A program made the position numbers and the translations under genes. Positions 36,055 through 45,221 of a DNA stretch of 64,000 nt are shown here, piece after piece. The notes under the pieces are model-generated. The model was not told the DNA's origin, did no database searches, and saw only the letters and a list, made by a program, of their open reading frames with translations. This DNA comes from JAUXJB01 sp965226855 (GTDB taxonomy: Bacteria; Myxococcota_A; UBA9160; SZUA-336), in contig CBDDEE010000027.1 of NCBI GenBank assembly GCA_965226855.1, positions 124,001 through 188,000 of the forward strand, written 5' to 3'. Numbering within the stretch: position 1 is the stretch's first letter; the number at the start of each line of letters is the position of its first letter.

Positions 36055-37716
36055 TCAGTGTCTTCGGTCGCGGGCGCCCATGCGCGGTGGATCAGTCGGT
36101 GTTCTCCAGCGTGCTTGGTGGTCCAGGCCGATGGTGACGGCCCCGATCGGATCTCCGGACCGCGGATCGAGCACCGGAAGGCTGATCTGGATCACCCATG
36201 CGAGCGCGGAGTCGTCGAACTTGAGCGTTCCGATGTGCAGCGAGCCCGGGCCTGCGCGATACGTGCTCAGCCACTTCGGCTCCTCGCCTTGCCAATAGTC
36301 GTTGTTCGGATCGCTTGCTCCGACGATCAATCCAACTCCGTCCATCACGAAGATCTCGTGGTAGACCCCGACACTGTCGCGCTTCAGCCGACGCAATAGC
36401 CGCGAGATCGGTCGATCCTGCACATTCTCGATGAGATCGAACGCCCCGGACTCGAACTCCACCTGCCACTGCGCTTCAAGCTCTCCGATGCGCTCCCTCG
36501 AAAAGCGCCTCGTCTCGCGATTCTGGCCACGCAAAGCATCGATGATCACGTCGTCACTCATCCACGTCGAGATGTCGTTGCGCACGAGGGAATCGACCGC
36601 ACCTATGAACCGAGAGTCCTCCACCGATGCGAGCTCGCCGGAAAATGCGTTGCGGAACCCGGACAGTGCATTCGCGAATTCCACATTTCCCTGGTTGGTC
36701 TCGATCTCCGAGATGTCGATGAGTGCCGACTGCACCGAGGCGTTGTCCAACAGGCTGGTGTAGAAGTCACGCTGCTTGATGATGAGCTGACCGGCAACGG
36801 CGGCCATGCGGCGTGTGCGGGCAGTGGTAGACGCCTCCCAGAACTGGGGGTTGGAGTAGCGGACGGTCTCCGCAATGAACGAGGCCTTGTCCAGAGGACC
36901 CAGATCTCGCACGTGCAGCGCTATACCCTCTCTCGCCTGGTCGACGTTTTCGCCGTCGAGCTCCGCGTCGACCATCAGTTGGAGCGGCAGGAGCTCCACG
37001 AAGTCCGGCGAGTGCTCGGATGCGTCCACGTACTGCTGAAAGCGGAGCGCCGAAGCTTGCCGCTTGGCTTCAGAAGTGAAGCGATCGCCGATCACGTGCT
37101 CGCCGTAGTAGCGAGCCAGACGTGGCAGCGTCCGCGCCGAAGTGAGGCGCGGCCGGAAGTCGCTCTCGAGCAACTCGAGGGTCGTGGAGTCCTGGTGCCT
37201 GACCGCAAGCCGGGTAGCGAGATCGAGCAGGTGCGGAAACTCCCTGCGTTCTACGATGGATGGGTACTTCGCGATCTCTTCCAAGCGGAGGCGAACCTCT
37301 GTCATCTCGCTGCGTTGCACCGACCTGCGATCGGACAGATAGAGAAGGTAGTTGGTAAAGCTCGAGTACATCCGCTCGCGATCGAGGAAGTCCACGAACC
37401 TAGCCTCGAGACTTGCCGTCGCCTCTTCGAACTGCCCCGCCATCGCGTTCTCGGTCTGATCGGCAATCGTGCCGCCCACCCAGGTGACCGCTGTGGGGAC
37501 TGCCAGGGTAATGAGGGCGACCGAGATCACGCCGATGAGCCGTAGGCGGTACGTGTTGCGGCGCTCCAGCTGATCGGTCACCGATTTGGTGATGATGTTG
37601 GTGAAGTAATCGGTGAGCTTCTGCTCCGATTGGATGATCCGGCCGATGAGCTCCGCTTCGGATCCGCTCTCCTCGGCGCCGCGTTCCTGGGTGTCGCGTC
37701 GCGTGGTGTCAGGCAT
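36055..37716 (-). CDS. Membrane protein with a C-terminal Cache-like sensor domain
   Basis: 553 residues. A cytosolic N-terminus (about 60) leads to one membrane helix (LIGVISVALITLAVPTAVTW), then a long helical region with SFTNYLLYLSDRRSVQRSEM, and a C-terminal domain reading HEIFVMDGVGLIVGASDPNN, DYWQGEEPKWLSTYR and WVIQISLPVLD with a closing GAVTIGLD. That is the dCache/PDC fold of chemoreceptors and sensor kinases. No kinase, GGDEF or HAMP output is attached. The last ~20 residues (RWRTPTDPPRMG) look unrelated and may come from a 3' frameshift. Ligand unknown. Confidence 0.6.
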   Translation of the reverse strand: MPDTTRRDTQERGAEESGSEAELIGRIIQSEQKLTDYFTNIITKSVTDQLERRNTYRLRLIGVISVALITLAVPTAVTWVGGTIADQTENAMAGQFEEATASLEARFVDFLDRERMYSSFTNYLLYLSDRRSVQRSEMTEVRLRLEEIAKYPSIVERREFPHLLDLATRLAVRHQDSTTLELLESDFRPRLTSARTLPRLARYYGEHVIGDRFTSEAKRQASALRFQQYVDASEHSPDFVELLPLQLMVDAELDGENVDQAREGIALHVRDLGPLDKASFIAETVRYSNPQFWEASTTARTRRMAAVAGQLIIKQRDFYTSLLDNASVQSALIDISEIETNQGNVEFANALSGFRNAFSGELASVEDSRFIGAVDSLVRNDISTWMSDDVIIDALRGQNRETRRFSRERIGELEAQWQVEFESGAFDLIENVQDRPISRLLRRLKRDSVGVYHEIFVMDGVGLIVGASDPNNDYWQGEEPKWLSTYRAGPGSLHIGTLKFDDSALAWVIQISLPVLDPRSGDPIGAVTIGLDHQARWRTPTDPPRMGARDRRH

Positions 37717-38102
37717 CCGACCCTCTGAGCCGCGTCGTGTAGCGCATAGCTGCTAGTCTACTCCGCTTCCGCGGTCGTCGAGGCGGGAACCTCGGCCGGG
37801 CGGAGCGCATAAGGCTTCGTGTCGATCTCCTCGAGTTCGAGTTCGCCCGCGAGGACGGCGTACCTCCACTTGCCCTGGGCGGTCAGTCAGCCACCTCTGG
37901 AACATTTCCGCAGAGTGTGTAAGGCGCGAGCGCTAGGCACGGAGCTTGCCCCACTCTGTCCGCACAATATCAAACAGGGGGCCTCAGGAGGCGCTTCGAG
38001 TTCGCTCGCGATTGATCCGCTAGATTACGCAGGCGAGCTTGACTCGATGCGATGGATGGGCGCATGCTCCGCTCTCTAGATCAGTTCCAGTAGGAGATAG
38101 TT
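37717..38102. other. Intergenic stretch with a gene end
   Basis: On the minus strand 37884-37758 reads about 41 codons, LTAQGKWRYAVLAGELELEE to a TAG, with no start; it looks like the C-terminus of a lost gene upstream of the sensor gene. The ribosome site TAGGAGATAG at 38090 serves the lipoprotein gene. Confidence 0.4.
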
Positions 38103-38429
38103 GTGAGAGCCCTCTTTATCATTACGGTGTCTGTCTCGCTCTTGACCGCGTGCGCGACGATGCAGGAGAAGAAGGTCTTGGCCAGCCTCGAGAACCCGGG
38201 ACCCGTGAACTGCGCGACAGCTCACAACGACCTTCAGACGCTCGAGGCCGAGAAGGTCAACGCCGCCCAGCAGGTCGCCTCCGGCGTCAACGCCATCGCG
38301 CCGAGCGGCGTCGTCACGGGGATCCTGACAGGGACCGAAAGCACAAAGATATCGGTGGCGAGCGGCGACTACAACAAGGCGATCGACAACCGGATCGAGC
38401 AGATCAAGATGGAGTGTGGAATCCGTTGA
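38103..38429 (+). CDS. Small lipoprotein, unrecognised
   Basis: 108 residues from a GTG. The lipobox LLTAC (cleavage before Cys17) is clear. The mature part has CATAHNDLQTLEAEKVNAAQ, a Gly/Ala stretch (QVASGVNAIAPSGVVTGILT) that could insert in a membrane, and a helical end YNKAIDNRIEQIKMECGIR. Two Cys in the mature chain may form a disulfide. Similar small lipoproteins occur in many proteobacteria without known function. Confidence 0.65.
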   Translation: MRALFIITVSVSLLTACATMQEKKVLASLENPGPVNCATAHNDLQTLEAEKVNAAQQVASGVNAIAPSGVVTGILTGTESTKISVASGDYNKAIDNRIEQIKMECGIR

Positions 38430-39031
38430 GCGCTCCGCCACAGGCGAAGCGCGGGCGCGGGACGTGGTGCCTACTCCTCGGGTAGAGGCGGAGCAGTAAA
38501 TCCTCCCAGACACCGTCCATGATGTTGAGACATCGTGGATTCGCCGCTGAGCGGGGCCTTCTTGTGCGCCTCCGTCGTCGAGGGCGGTGTGACCGGTCGG
38601 GATTGACTGCCTCACGATGATGATGGCGCCTCTTGTGACGTTCCACACCATGAGATCAGTGGCGAAGGAGCCGTCGTTCGGATTCGCTTCATCTCTCCAC
38701 TCACCGATACTTGGTCGCTCCGAATGGACGAGGCGGCTACATCACAGGACATCGCGAGTCGCCTGTTGCCAGTCGTCAGTCCGCCATCCGTCGTGATACG
38801 TTTGCTCATGCCAGCCTCCTGTTTGGGACCCACTTCGTGGTGATCCCGCATTGGTGTGCAGACCTTCACGGTACTGCGTTACAGGAGTCTGGCCTTTTCA
38901 TCCCACGCAACTCCAAGACTATGGCGCGGCTGGGGGCAGGCCGGAGGCCTTGACCTGTAGTTGGGTACGGGTTGTGCCTTTGCAGCGAAAGGAGGCGGGA
39001 TGTCGCTGGCGATCGGGCAGCTGGCAAGGCT
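38430..39031. other. Intergenic stretch without a supported gene
   Basis: Six hundred bases with no recognised gene on either strand. Short inverted words occur, but no strong terminator. The stretch separates the lipoprotein from the convergent ion-channel gene. Confidence 0.35.
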
Positions 39032-40180
39032 TTAGCCCGGGCTACCGACCACGAAGAACGTCAGTACGACGACGAGCAGGAGCAGTCCGAAGTAGACGAC
39101 CGGGAAGGCCCATCGACACCGTCGATCGATCCGGTCTCCGGCGGCGGTCTGCCCGTGCCGGTCGAGCCAGCCCACCCGCAGGCTGACCACGACGCTCGCG
39201 CACACGACGAAGAAGCTCATGTTCAGGAAACCGTTCATCAGGGTCATGTAGGAGATGCGGGGTAGGATTTCGCTCAGGACGAACTGGTACGCGACGACGG
39301 TCAGGATGCCGATGAACGACACGCTGATACGGTCACCCAAGGACGACTGGTCCATCCAGAAGACGGACCAGGAGAGCATCACAATCAAGAGGAGCGGGAC
39401 GATGACCAGGCGGACCATGAAGAAAGACTTCCGCTCGACGTCCATGCTCAGGACGAAGGTCGAGGCCACGCCGAGCCTGCCAGCGTGGGACGCGGGCTGA
39501 CTCCGCATCGAGGTGCCGACACGCAGGAGCTTCCACTGCGGCGTCCGTGCCGCCGCGGCTCTGGAAGGGGCGGACGCGTCGCCCGCCGCTGCTGGCTGCA
39601 GGACGACCTCGCTCTCGTCGAATCCCAGCACCTCGAAGACGGCCTCGAGCCTGTGGCTGTCGAACGGATAGGCCCTGAGATCGAGATCCGATTTGGCCGC
39701 TGCGGCCACCGTCTCGAGGAGCCTGAGTGAGCCGTCGGGACGCACCCGAAGCAGGACGCCGTGCTTCTCGTAGAGCCCCGACTCGTTCATGAGCACGACC
39801 TGGGGAAACCAGCCGGTGAACACCTCGTTGAACTGGAAGCCTCCCTGGTAGAGCTTCTCACTCACCCCCTCGGCCGCCGGGTCGAATGCCTGCCGCTCGT
39901 CGCGCCACTCGAGCGTCAAGACCCCTTCGAACTCGAAGGTCTCTGCCTCGTCGTCGATCTCGTTGATGTCCCGCAGGTCGAAGTCGGCCTGCACGACCAC
40001 CGGCCCGCCATCTCGGGAAGACGTCGGAAGGCTCATCAGAGCCGGATCGGCCGCGGCGGGGCCTGCGGTCCACGCACAGGATGCGGCGACCATGACCCCG
40101 ACGAAGGCCAGCCTGACCCAGCTCCGCGCCTCAAGCCGAATCACTTGCACACTCCTGGCCGCTCGCTTTCTCTCACGCAT
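39032..40180 (-). CDS. Prokaryotic pentameric ligand-gated ion channel
   Basis: About 382 residues. A signal peptide (LAFVGVMVAASCAWTAGPAA) is followed by a beta-rich extracellular domain with INEIDDEAETFEFEGVLTLE, LEWRDERQAFDP and the Cys-loop-equivalent DLRAYPFDSHRLEAVFEV (no Cys pair, as in GLIC and ELIC). Four helices follow: M1 FFMVRLVIVPLLLIVMLSW, M2 LGDRISVSFIGILTVVAYQF with SEILPRI, M3 YMTLMNGFLNMSFFVVCASV, and M4 VVYFGLLLLVVVLTFFVV. No large M3-M4 intracellular domain is present. An AGGAG supports a GTG start at 40144 as an alternative to ATG 40180. Agonist and ion selectivity cannot be read from the sequence. Confidence 0.88.
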   Translation of the reverse strand: MRERKRAARSVQVIRLEARSWVRLAFVGVMVAASCAWTAGPAAADPALMSLPTSSRDGGPVVVQADFDLRDINEIDDEAETFEFEGVLTLEWRDERQAFDPAAEGVSEKLYQGGFQFNEVFTGWFPQVVLMNESGLYEKHGVLLRVRPDGSLRLLETVAAAAKSDLDLRAYPFDSHRLEAVFEVLGFDESEVVLQPAAAGDASAPSRAAAARTPQWKLLRVGTSMRSQPASHAGRLGVASTFVLSMDVERKSFFMVRLVIVPLLLIVMLSWSVFWMDQSSLGDRISVSFIGILTVVAYQFVLSEILPRISYMTLMNGFLNMSFFVVCASVVVSLRVGWLDRHGQTAAGDRIDRRCRWAFPVVYFGLLLLVVVLTFFVVGSPG

Positions 40181-40284
40181 CGCTCGGGCTGGGTCTAGCC
40201 GAGAGATCTTACATCGTACGATCAGAGCGAGCGGTGCCTTCCATACCCGGTCGCCGTCGGGTTGCACGTTCCGACGCGCCGGGG

Positions 40285-40776
40285 CTAGGTGATCTCGGGA
40301 TCGACGTTCCCACCGGGCCGTTCACGACCAACTAACTCTGGCTCGCGAAGAGCGGCCCCGTGTTGCCCGCGTCGGTCGACGCGGCAGCTTCTACGAGCAG
40401 TTGGAGCCCATGGTCGAGGCAATCGAGACCGCTCCGGAGCCTCGGCGTCGCGGCTCGCGCCGTCAAGCCCCGATGCCGCCAACAGGGCACCCAGCGCGGG
40501 ACCGACGCCCTTCAGGCGCGTCGAGCCGCGTTCCACGCGCATGTGAAGGTGCCGGTAGCGGGTGCCTTTGGGTCGCCTGGGAAGCCTTCTCCTGCCCGTC
40601 AGGCCCTTGATCCCATGCTTGCGTTCGAGCGCATCGCGCTTCTTCTCAGCTTCTTCCCAGCTCGAAGTTCCGAGCGATCGCGACCACCGATGACCGTCGA
40701 CTTGGCGCTCGTAATAGATGCGCTCCCCCCGTCGAACGAGGTTGCGGTGATTTGATCTGTTCACGCGATTCGACAT
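40285..40776 (-). pseudogene. Integrase remnant beside tRNA-fMet
   Basis: ATG 40776 opens MSNRVNRSNHRNLVRRGERI, then YYERQVDGHRWSRSLGTSSW and EEAEKKRDALERKHGI: the arm-binding (AP2-like) N-terminus of a site-specific integrase. Beyond about 57 residues the frame is scrambled and no catalytic domain is found. The start lies about 140 bp from the CCA end of the tRNA, reading away from it, the classic arrangement for elements that integrate at a tRNA 3' end. Confidence 0.7.
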
Positions 40777-40879
40777 GCGTGCCGCCCACGTAGTGCACCG
40801 ACATCCTACCTCAAAAGTGATGGGACTTGCCGCCAAGTTCCACCCGCAGTCCCATCCCATCACGAGACAACCATAGAAG

Positions 40880-40912
40880 AAGCGCCCGGAACCTCAACGA
40901 TTCCGGGCGCTT
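40880..40912 (-). terminator. Terminator of tRNA-fMet
   Basis: AAGCGCCCGGA and TCCGGGCGCTT form a strong 11 bp stem, followed on the minus strand by TCTTCT. It starts 3 bp after the CCA end. A copy of the hairpin is preserved at 4780-4812 next to a tRNA remnant. Confidence 0.75.
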
Positions 40913-40915
40913 AGA

Positions 40916-40996
<81 letters not shown>

Positions 40997-41062
40997 GGAG
41001 AGCGGCGATTTTATCTGGACCTGCGCATCTGTCAATTCGGTCGAGGGGATAGAATCAGGCGC

Positions 41063-41794
41063 ATGAGACATATCGCGATGTTAGGTCTGGCTTTCGCCGT
41101 CCTCAGCGCGTTCACTGCTGCGCTCTCGGGGCTCGGCTACCAGCAGGGCCTGTGGGGACTGGGAACGAGCTTCGTGGTGCTCCGGTGGGCCGTGTACGGT
41201 GCGATCGGAGCGGCCGTCCTCTCTGCGATCGGCGGGATTGCCGGGCTGGCCGTACGAAGAAGGCGCACCGGGCTGTGGGGGCTGCTCGGCGTGGTGCTCG
41301 CGGTACCCGCGTTCACCGTTCCTATGGGCTACCTGCGCGTGGCGCGCGCGGTGCCCGCCATACATGACATCACGACGGATACGGCCGATCCCCCCGTGTT
41401 CGTCGCGATCGTGGCGCTGCGCGCGGACGCACCCAATTCCGCGGAGTACGCGGGAGAGGAGATCGCGGCCCAGCAGTCGGATGCCTATCCGGACATCGCC
41501 ACGGCCAGCTACGACCTGGAGCCCGGGAGAGTCTTCGAGGCGGCCCTGGCCGCGGCCGAAGGAATGGGCTGGACGATCGTCGATGTCAGCTCGAGTGAGG
41601 GCAGGATCGAGGCGACCGACACTACGTTCTGGTTCGGCTTCGTTGACGACGTGGTGATCCGCGTGGCGGCCGGCGTGTCCGGGAGCCAGGTCGACGTCCG
41701 CTCGCTGTCGCGAGTCGGGCAGAGCGATATCGGAAAGAACGCGGCCCGGATTCGCAGCTACCTGGCTCGTCTGGGGATGGAGCTGGCGCCCTAA
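41063..41794 (+). CDS. DUF1499 family membrane protein
   Basis: 243 residues. Three N-terminal helices (LGLAFAVLSAFTAAL, FVVLRWAVYGAIGAAVL, WGLLGVVLAVPAFTV) precede the DUF1499 domain: AIHDITTDTADPPVFVAI, FEAALAAAEGMGWTIVD and ATDTTFWFGFVDDVVIRV, closing with RSLSRVGQSDIGKNAARI. Its last bases overlap the stop of the convergent vWA gene. Function unknown; members are widespread in proteobacteria. Confidence 0.85.
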   Translation: MRHIAMLGLAFAVLSAFTAALSGLGYQQGLWGLGTSFVVLRWAVYGAIGAAVLSAIGGIAGLAVRRRRTGLWGLLGVVLAVPAFTVPMGYLRVARAVPAIHDITTDTADPPVFVAIVALRADAPNSAEYAGEEIAAQQSDAYPDIATASYDLEPGRVFEAALAAAEGMGWTIVDVSSSEGRIEATDTTFWFGFVDDVVIRVAAGVSGSQVDVRSLSRVGQSDIGKNAARIRSYLARLGMELAP

Positions 41795-42576
41795 CCGCAG
41801 GCGTCGGACGGGGGCCAGTGCAGGAGCACGTGCGCGTAGCGGCTCGAGTCCAGGTTCGCGTTGGCACGCGCAAAGTAGGCCTGCCAGAAGTCGCCGATCT
41901 GGCCGGCTAGCTCCGCGGTCCCGGCGGATACGCCGGACACATAGACGCACACGCCGGAGAGGTCGGGGATCAAGCCCTTCTCAGCCAGCTCCGCGAGGAG
42001 TTCTTCGTTCTTCTCGGAGCTCCAGGAGATCTTGTCGAAGCGATAAGGCGGATAGTCCACAATCATGTCGGACATGAGGATCAGGACCTTGCGGGTCGGC
42101 TCGTTGTCGAAGAGTTTCTCGGCCATCACGAGCGAGCTGAATATGTCGGTCTTTAGGCTGGAGCCGCCCTGGGCTAGTGCTTCGGGCACCTGCGTGAACA
42201 GCTCCTCCCGCGCGCGCTCGACCTGCTCCTCGACGGCCTTCACCTCCTTCTTGTAGGCCAAGGTGTTGTCAGACCAGCCGTTGAACTGGGGCTTCGCTAG
42301 CAGGCTCGTGTCGACCAGCGGGTGGAAGCTTGTGAGCGTCTTCTCGTTGATGGGGGCCACCAGGATGCGATCGCCAGGCTCGAGAGCCGGGATGATGAGC
42401 TCCCTGAAGTCTTGCTCGATCAGGTACATGTTCTCACCCCGGGTGCTCTCCGAGAAGTCTACGAAGATGATGACCTCCTTCGCGACCGAGTCCGCGACCT
42501 TCGACGAGACGAAGCAGGCGGTACCTGCGAGAGAACCGGCGAGGAGTAGGAAGGGGAGGCGGGGGCGCAGCCTCAC
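41791..42576 (-). CDS. vWA-like lipoprotein, last gene of a three-gene operon
   Basis: 261 residues. The N-terminus LLLAGSLAGTACFVSS has a lipobox (TAC), so it is membrane-anchored. The domain opens with a MIDAS-type IIFVDFSESTRG (D-S-S) and continues with LEPGDRILVAPIN, SLKTDIFSSLVMAEKLF (a possible second MIDAS contact) and KVLILMSDMIVDYP (the Asp of motif 3). This suggests a metal-dependent von Willebrand A fold that binds a partner protein. It overlaps the upstream gene by four bases. Confidence 0.65.
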   Translation of the reverse strand: MRLRPRLPFLLLAGSLAGTACFVSSKVADSVAKEVIIFVDFSESTRGENMYLIEQDFRELIIPALEPGDRILVAPINEKTLTSFHPLVDTSLLAKPQFNGWSDNTLAYKKEVKAVEEQVERAREELFTQVPEALAQGGSSLKTDIFSSLVMAEKLFDNEPTRKVLILMSDMIVDYPPYRFDKISWSSEKNEELLAELAEKGLIPDLSGVCVYVSGVSAGTAELAGQIGDFWQAYFARANANLDSSRYAHVLLHWPPSDACG

Positions 42577-43589
42577 GAGCGGTTTCCCGTGTTGAGCGCG
42601 ACCTCAGGCCACCAGTCGAGCTCCTGGAAGTCGGGGCTCTTTCTGAAGGATGGCGGCGGCAGCAGGCTGCGGCAGCGGATGTTCGTGCGGCGGTAGAGGG
42701 CAACGCGCTCGTTCGACAGCGCTCTCACCTGCTCTACCTTGCTCTTGGCGCGTTGAATCTCGCCGTTGATCCTGGTGCCGAGCTTAAGCTGCTGCTTTCG
42801 CACCTGGTTGGTCTTCCGATCGAGCACCGCGAGCGAGCTGTGGCAGGAGTCGAGCCTCTCGTCGGGATCGTGGGCAAAGAAGGCACTCGCCATCGCTCCG
42901 CAGAACACCAGTGCGTTCAGCGCGAAGAGCGCATAGGCCAGCTCGTCCTGGCCGGTGAACAGCGACTCCGCTGCCTCGCCCGCCTGCGAGACGATGTAGG
43001 TATTCCGCAGCCGGCTGATCGCAAACAGGGAGGCCGCTGCGACGCCAGGGGTCATGATGCCGATCAGGATGTTCCCAATGGTGGCTGGCACGGACTGGCG
43101 AAGATGGATGCCGATGAAAAGGCCGAGCAGGGGGATGGTGATGGCGAGCGTCGATGCCATCACGTAGGTCAGGAACTCAGGCTCGCCAAAAAGCCGGAAC
43201 ACAATCGTGTTCAGCGGAAACTCGCCCACTCCCAGGAAGACGATCAAGGCGACGTGGTACTTGTGCGGGAAGCGGCTAGCGAAGTCGCGGCCTAGCTCGC
43301 TCTTCCTCGCCTTGTAGCGATTGCCGACCGCCTGCAGGCGCGTCTCGAGGTCTCCGAGGCGTCGCTGGCTGGCCTGAAAGAAGGGCTGCAGCTTCGCGAG
43401 CCTAAGCGAGGCCTTCTCGTAGATCCGCTGGATCTGCCGCTCTCCGTGGGCGACCAGCGCCTGCTCGAACTGGGCGGGCTGGTACGATCCCATGTCCGGG
43501 ATGTTCCGCTCGCCGTCTTTCTGCCCTTCAACCTCGATCTGGCGCTCGTCTGTGAAGGGACTGGATGCCTTCCATAACATCAGCGTCAT
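42573..43589 (-). CDS. Coiled-coil integral membrane protein, middle gene of the operon
   Basis: 338 residues. A helical N-terminal part (AQFEQALVAHGERQIQRIYE to RLGDLETRLQAVGNRYKA) is followed by four predicted membrane helices (for example VALIVFLGVGEFPLNTIVF and ITIPLLGLFIGIHL), a small loop with DPDERLDSCHS, and a second coiled coil (QLKLGTRINGEIQRAKSKV). I do not recognise the family. Two charged helical arms flanking a membrane core suggest a platform or a sensor. It is coupled to the vWA gene (ATGA overlap). Confidence 0.55.
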   Translation of the reverse strand: MTLMLWKASSPFTDERQIEVEGQKDGERNIPDMGSYQPAQFEQALVAHGERQIQRIYEKASLRLAKLQPFFQASQRRLGDLETRLQAVGNRYKARKSELGRDFASRFPHKYHVALIVFLGVGEFPLNTIVFRLFGEPEFLTYVMASTLAITIPLLGLFIGIHLRQSVPATIGNILIGIMTPGVAAASLFAISRLRNTYIVSQAGEAAESLFTGQDELAYALFALNALVFCGAMASAFFAHDPDERLDSCHSSLAVLDRKTNQVRKQQLKLGTRINGEIQRAKSKVEQVRALSNERVALYRRTNIRCRSLLPPPSFRKSPDFQELDWWPEVALNTGNRS

Positions 43590-43605
43590 CCCTCCGTCTG
43601 CCAGG

Positions 43606-43923
43606 CTAGCTCGGGGTTTCGTGCTTCCGCAGAGTGGAGTCCAGCTCGTCGATCAGGAACTTCACGTTGTCGAGCACCGTGTCTTCGGTCGAGGAGAGAT
43701 CGTTCACCCTCTTCATCATCACCTGGTAGTCGGCTTTGAGCTGCGACAGGGTTTGATGGAGGCCGTCAAGGCTGGTCCGGAGAGCGTCTCGCTCTTGCTT
43801 GAGACCATGCCAGCGTTCGTGCAGCGACGACAGCTGGTCGCGCATGTCGGTGGAGTGCTCTACCAGCTCCCGGTACTCGGTAATCGCCTCGATGACTCGT
43901 TTGACTTCGGCGTCTTTCAGCAT
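43606..43923 (-). CDS. Coiled-coil protein, first gene of the operon
   Basis: 105 residues, almost entirely heptad-patterned: VKRVIEAITEYRELVEHSTD, LSSLHERWHGLKQERDALRT and LHQTLSQLKADYQVMMKRVN. There is no signal peptide or membrane helix, so it should be cytosolic. GGAAGGTGAG precedes the ATG and marks the start of the operon. A 16 bp gap separates it from the membrane gene. It could assemble with the coiled-coil arms of that protein. Confidence 0.55.
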   Translation of the reverse strand: MLKDAEVKRVIEAITEYRELVEHSTDMRDQLSSLHERWHGLKQERDALRTSLDGLHQTLSQLKADYQVMMKRVNDLSSTEDTVLDNVKFLIDELDSTLRKHETPS

Positions 43924-44198
43924 CTCTCACCTTCCAGGCTCGCGGGGCCAGCGAGCCGCCCCTCCTCAGGCGTTCATCGACTGAACCGACGACCGACTTG
44001 ACGCTCGCCTCCAGGCGATCGAGACGCGCTAGCTCCGAGACGCGGTCTCGAAGACCGACAGATGAGATTCTTCTTTCTGCCTTACGACCGCTGCAGTCCC
44101 TCGAGTGTTGCCGGCGAATGCGCCTGCAAGGCGACACTTTGTTGTGGACTTGCGCCTACGTATGAGTAGCCTCTAGTTCAGCTAGGGGAGGGAAGCGA

Positions 44199-44678
44199 AT
44201 GACGGCTACTCTGAGGACAGCGCTTGCCACGGTGCTGCTGGTGACGCCCGCGGTGGCTTCCGCGGACTTCTATCAATACGAGACCGAAGGTGGCGTCATC
44301 TCGTTCACGGACGACGCCGGACGGATCCCCGCCCGCTACGCGGACCGGGCAGAGAGACATGAGGATCGAGCGCTGGCGGACTACGAACGCCTGTCGGTCG
44401 CGCAGCATGGCGCATCCATTGCCACAGCGGCGACTACGCTGGACGAGCCCGAAGCACCAGCGGTCTCGGGCTCGGTGGAGCGAGAGAGGTCCGACGCTGG
44501 CGTCAAGGTCGGACTGCAGATCGACGACGAGATCGTGCTGCAAGTGGATCCGGAGCGGGACGAGCCGATCTACGTCGATCGCAGACGCTACATTACTCGC
44601 AACGGCATCATGACTCCGCACACGGTCGTCTCGCGAGGCAGCAGGCCCCTCATCTACATCAGCGACCGCCCGCACTGA
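44199..44678 (+). CDS. Exported protein with a DUF4124-like N-terminus
   Basis: 159 residues. A signal peptide ends ASA; the mature start DFYQYETEGGVISFTDDAGR matches the short DUF4124 pattern (a Y-x-Y/W-x-D-x-x-G-x-x-x-F-T-D strand pair), found at the front of many periplasmic proteins. The rest (VGLQIDDEIVLQVDPERDEP, YVDRRRYITRNGIMTPHTV) is unrecognised. GGGAGGGAAG precedes the ATG. Role unknown. Confidence 0.65.
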   Translation: MTATLRTALATVLLVTPAVASADFYQYETEGGVISFTDDAGRIPARYADRAERHEDRALADYERLSVAQHGASIATAATTLDEPEAPAVSGSVERERSDAGVKVGLQIDDEIVLQVDPERDEPIYVDRRRYITRNGIMTPHTVVSRGSRPLIYISDRPH

Positions 44679-44679
44679 G

Positions 44680-45066
44680 TCAGGAACCGAGAAACAGCGA
44701 CAGGTCGGGTCGGATGTACCAGCGGCCCCGCTCCGGGTCGAAGCGCCAGACCTGCAGCTCGTCGACGCTCCGCTCGGAGAGGTTGGGGAGGCGGTAGAGT
44801 CGAAAGCTCGCCAGCACCTCCACCTCGTCGCGCGAGCTGCCAAGCTCGACCGTGACGATCTCGAAAGACGTGAAACGCAGAGGCGGATTCGCATCGCGGA
44901 AGGTTTTGAGGAACGCCGCGCGACGCTCACGATCCACCATCCCCACCGCCGCCTCCAGGCGTCCCCAGCGGAGGTTGGCGCCGTAGCGCTCAGCGGTCTC
45001 CCGCACCACAGCCACGCGCTTTGCCGGGATCAGGATCAGGAACTCGGACTCACGAAGCGGTTGCAT
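44680..45066 (-). CDS. Small protein, one half of a tandem duplication
   Basis: About 128 residues from ATG 45066: FLILIPAKRVAVVRETAERY, NLRWGRLEAAVGMVDRE, then FTSFEIVTVELGSSRDEVEV and WRFDPERGRWYI. The strand pattern suggests a small alpha/beta domain with a basic tip. The signal peptide and lipobox visible in the sister copy at 45563 are scrambled upstream of this start, so this copy may have lost export. Its stop lies 2 bp from that of the convergent DUF4124-like gene. Family not recognised. Confidence 0.5.
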   Translation of the reverse strand: MQPLRESEFLILIPAKRVAVVRETAERYGANLRWGRLEAAVGMVDRERRAAFLKTFRDANPPLRFTSFEIVTVELGSSRDEVEVLASFRLYRLPNLSERSVDELQVWRFDPERGRWYIRPDLSLFLGS

Positions 45067-45221
45067 TTCCCTGCCCAGACGGCGACTACGCGAGCGAAAC
45101 CAGCCAGGCTCGGGACTGCAGATCTGACGACGAGCGTGCGAGCAGAGGGATCGCCGTTCCCGGGACGAGCCGATCGGATCGCACGGTAGATTACTCGGCA
45201 TCATGCACGGTCGCCTCCCTC

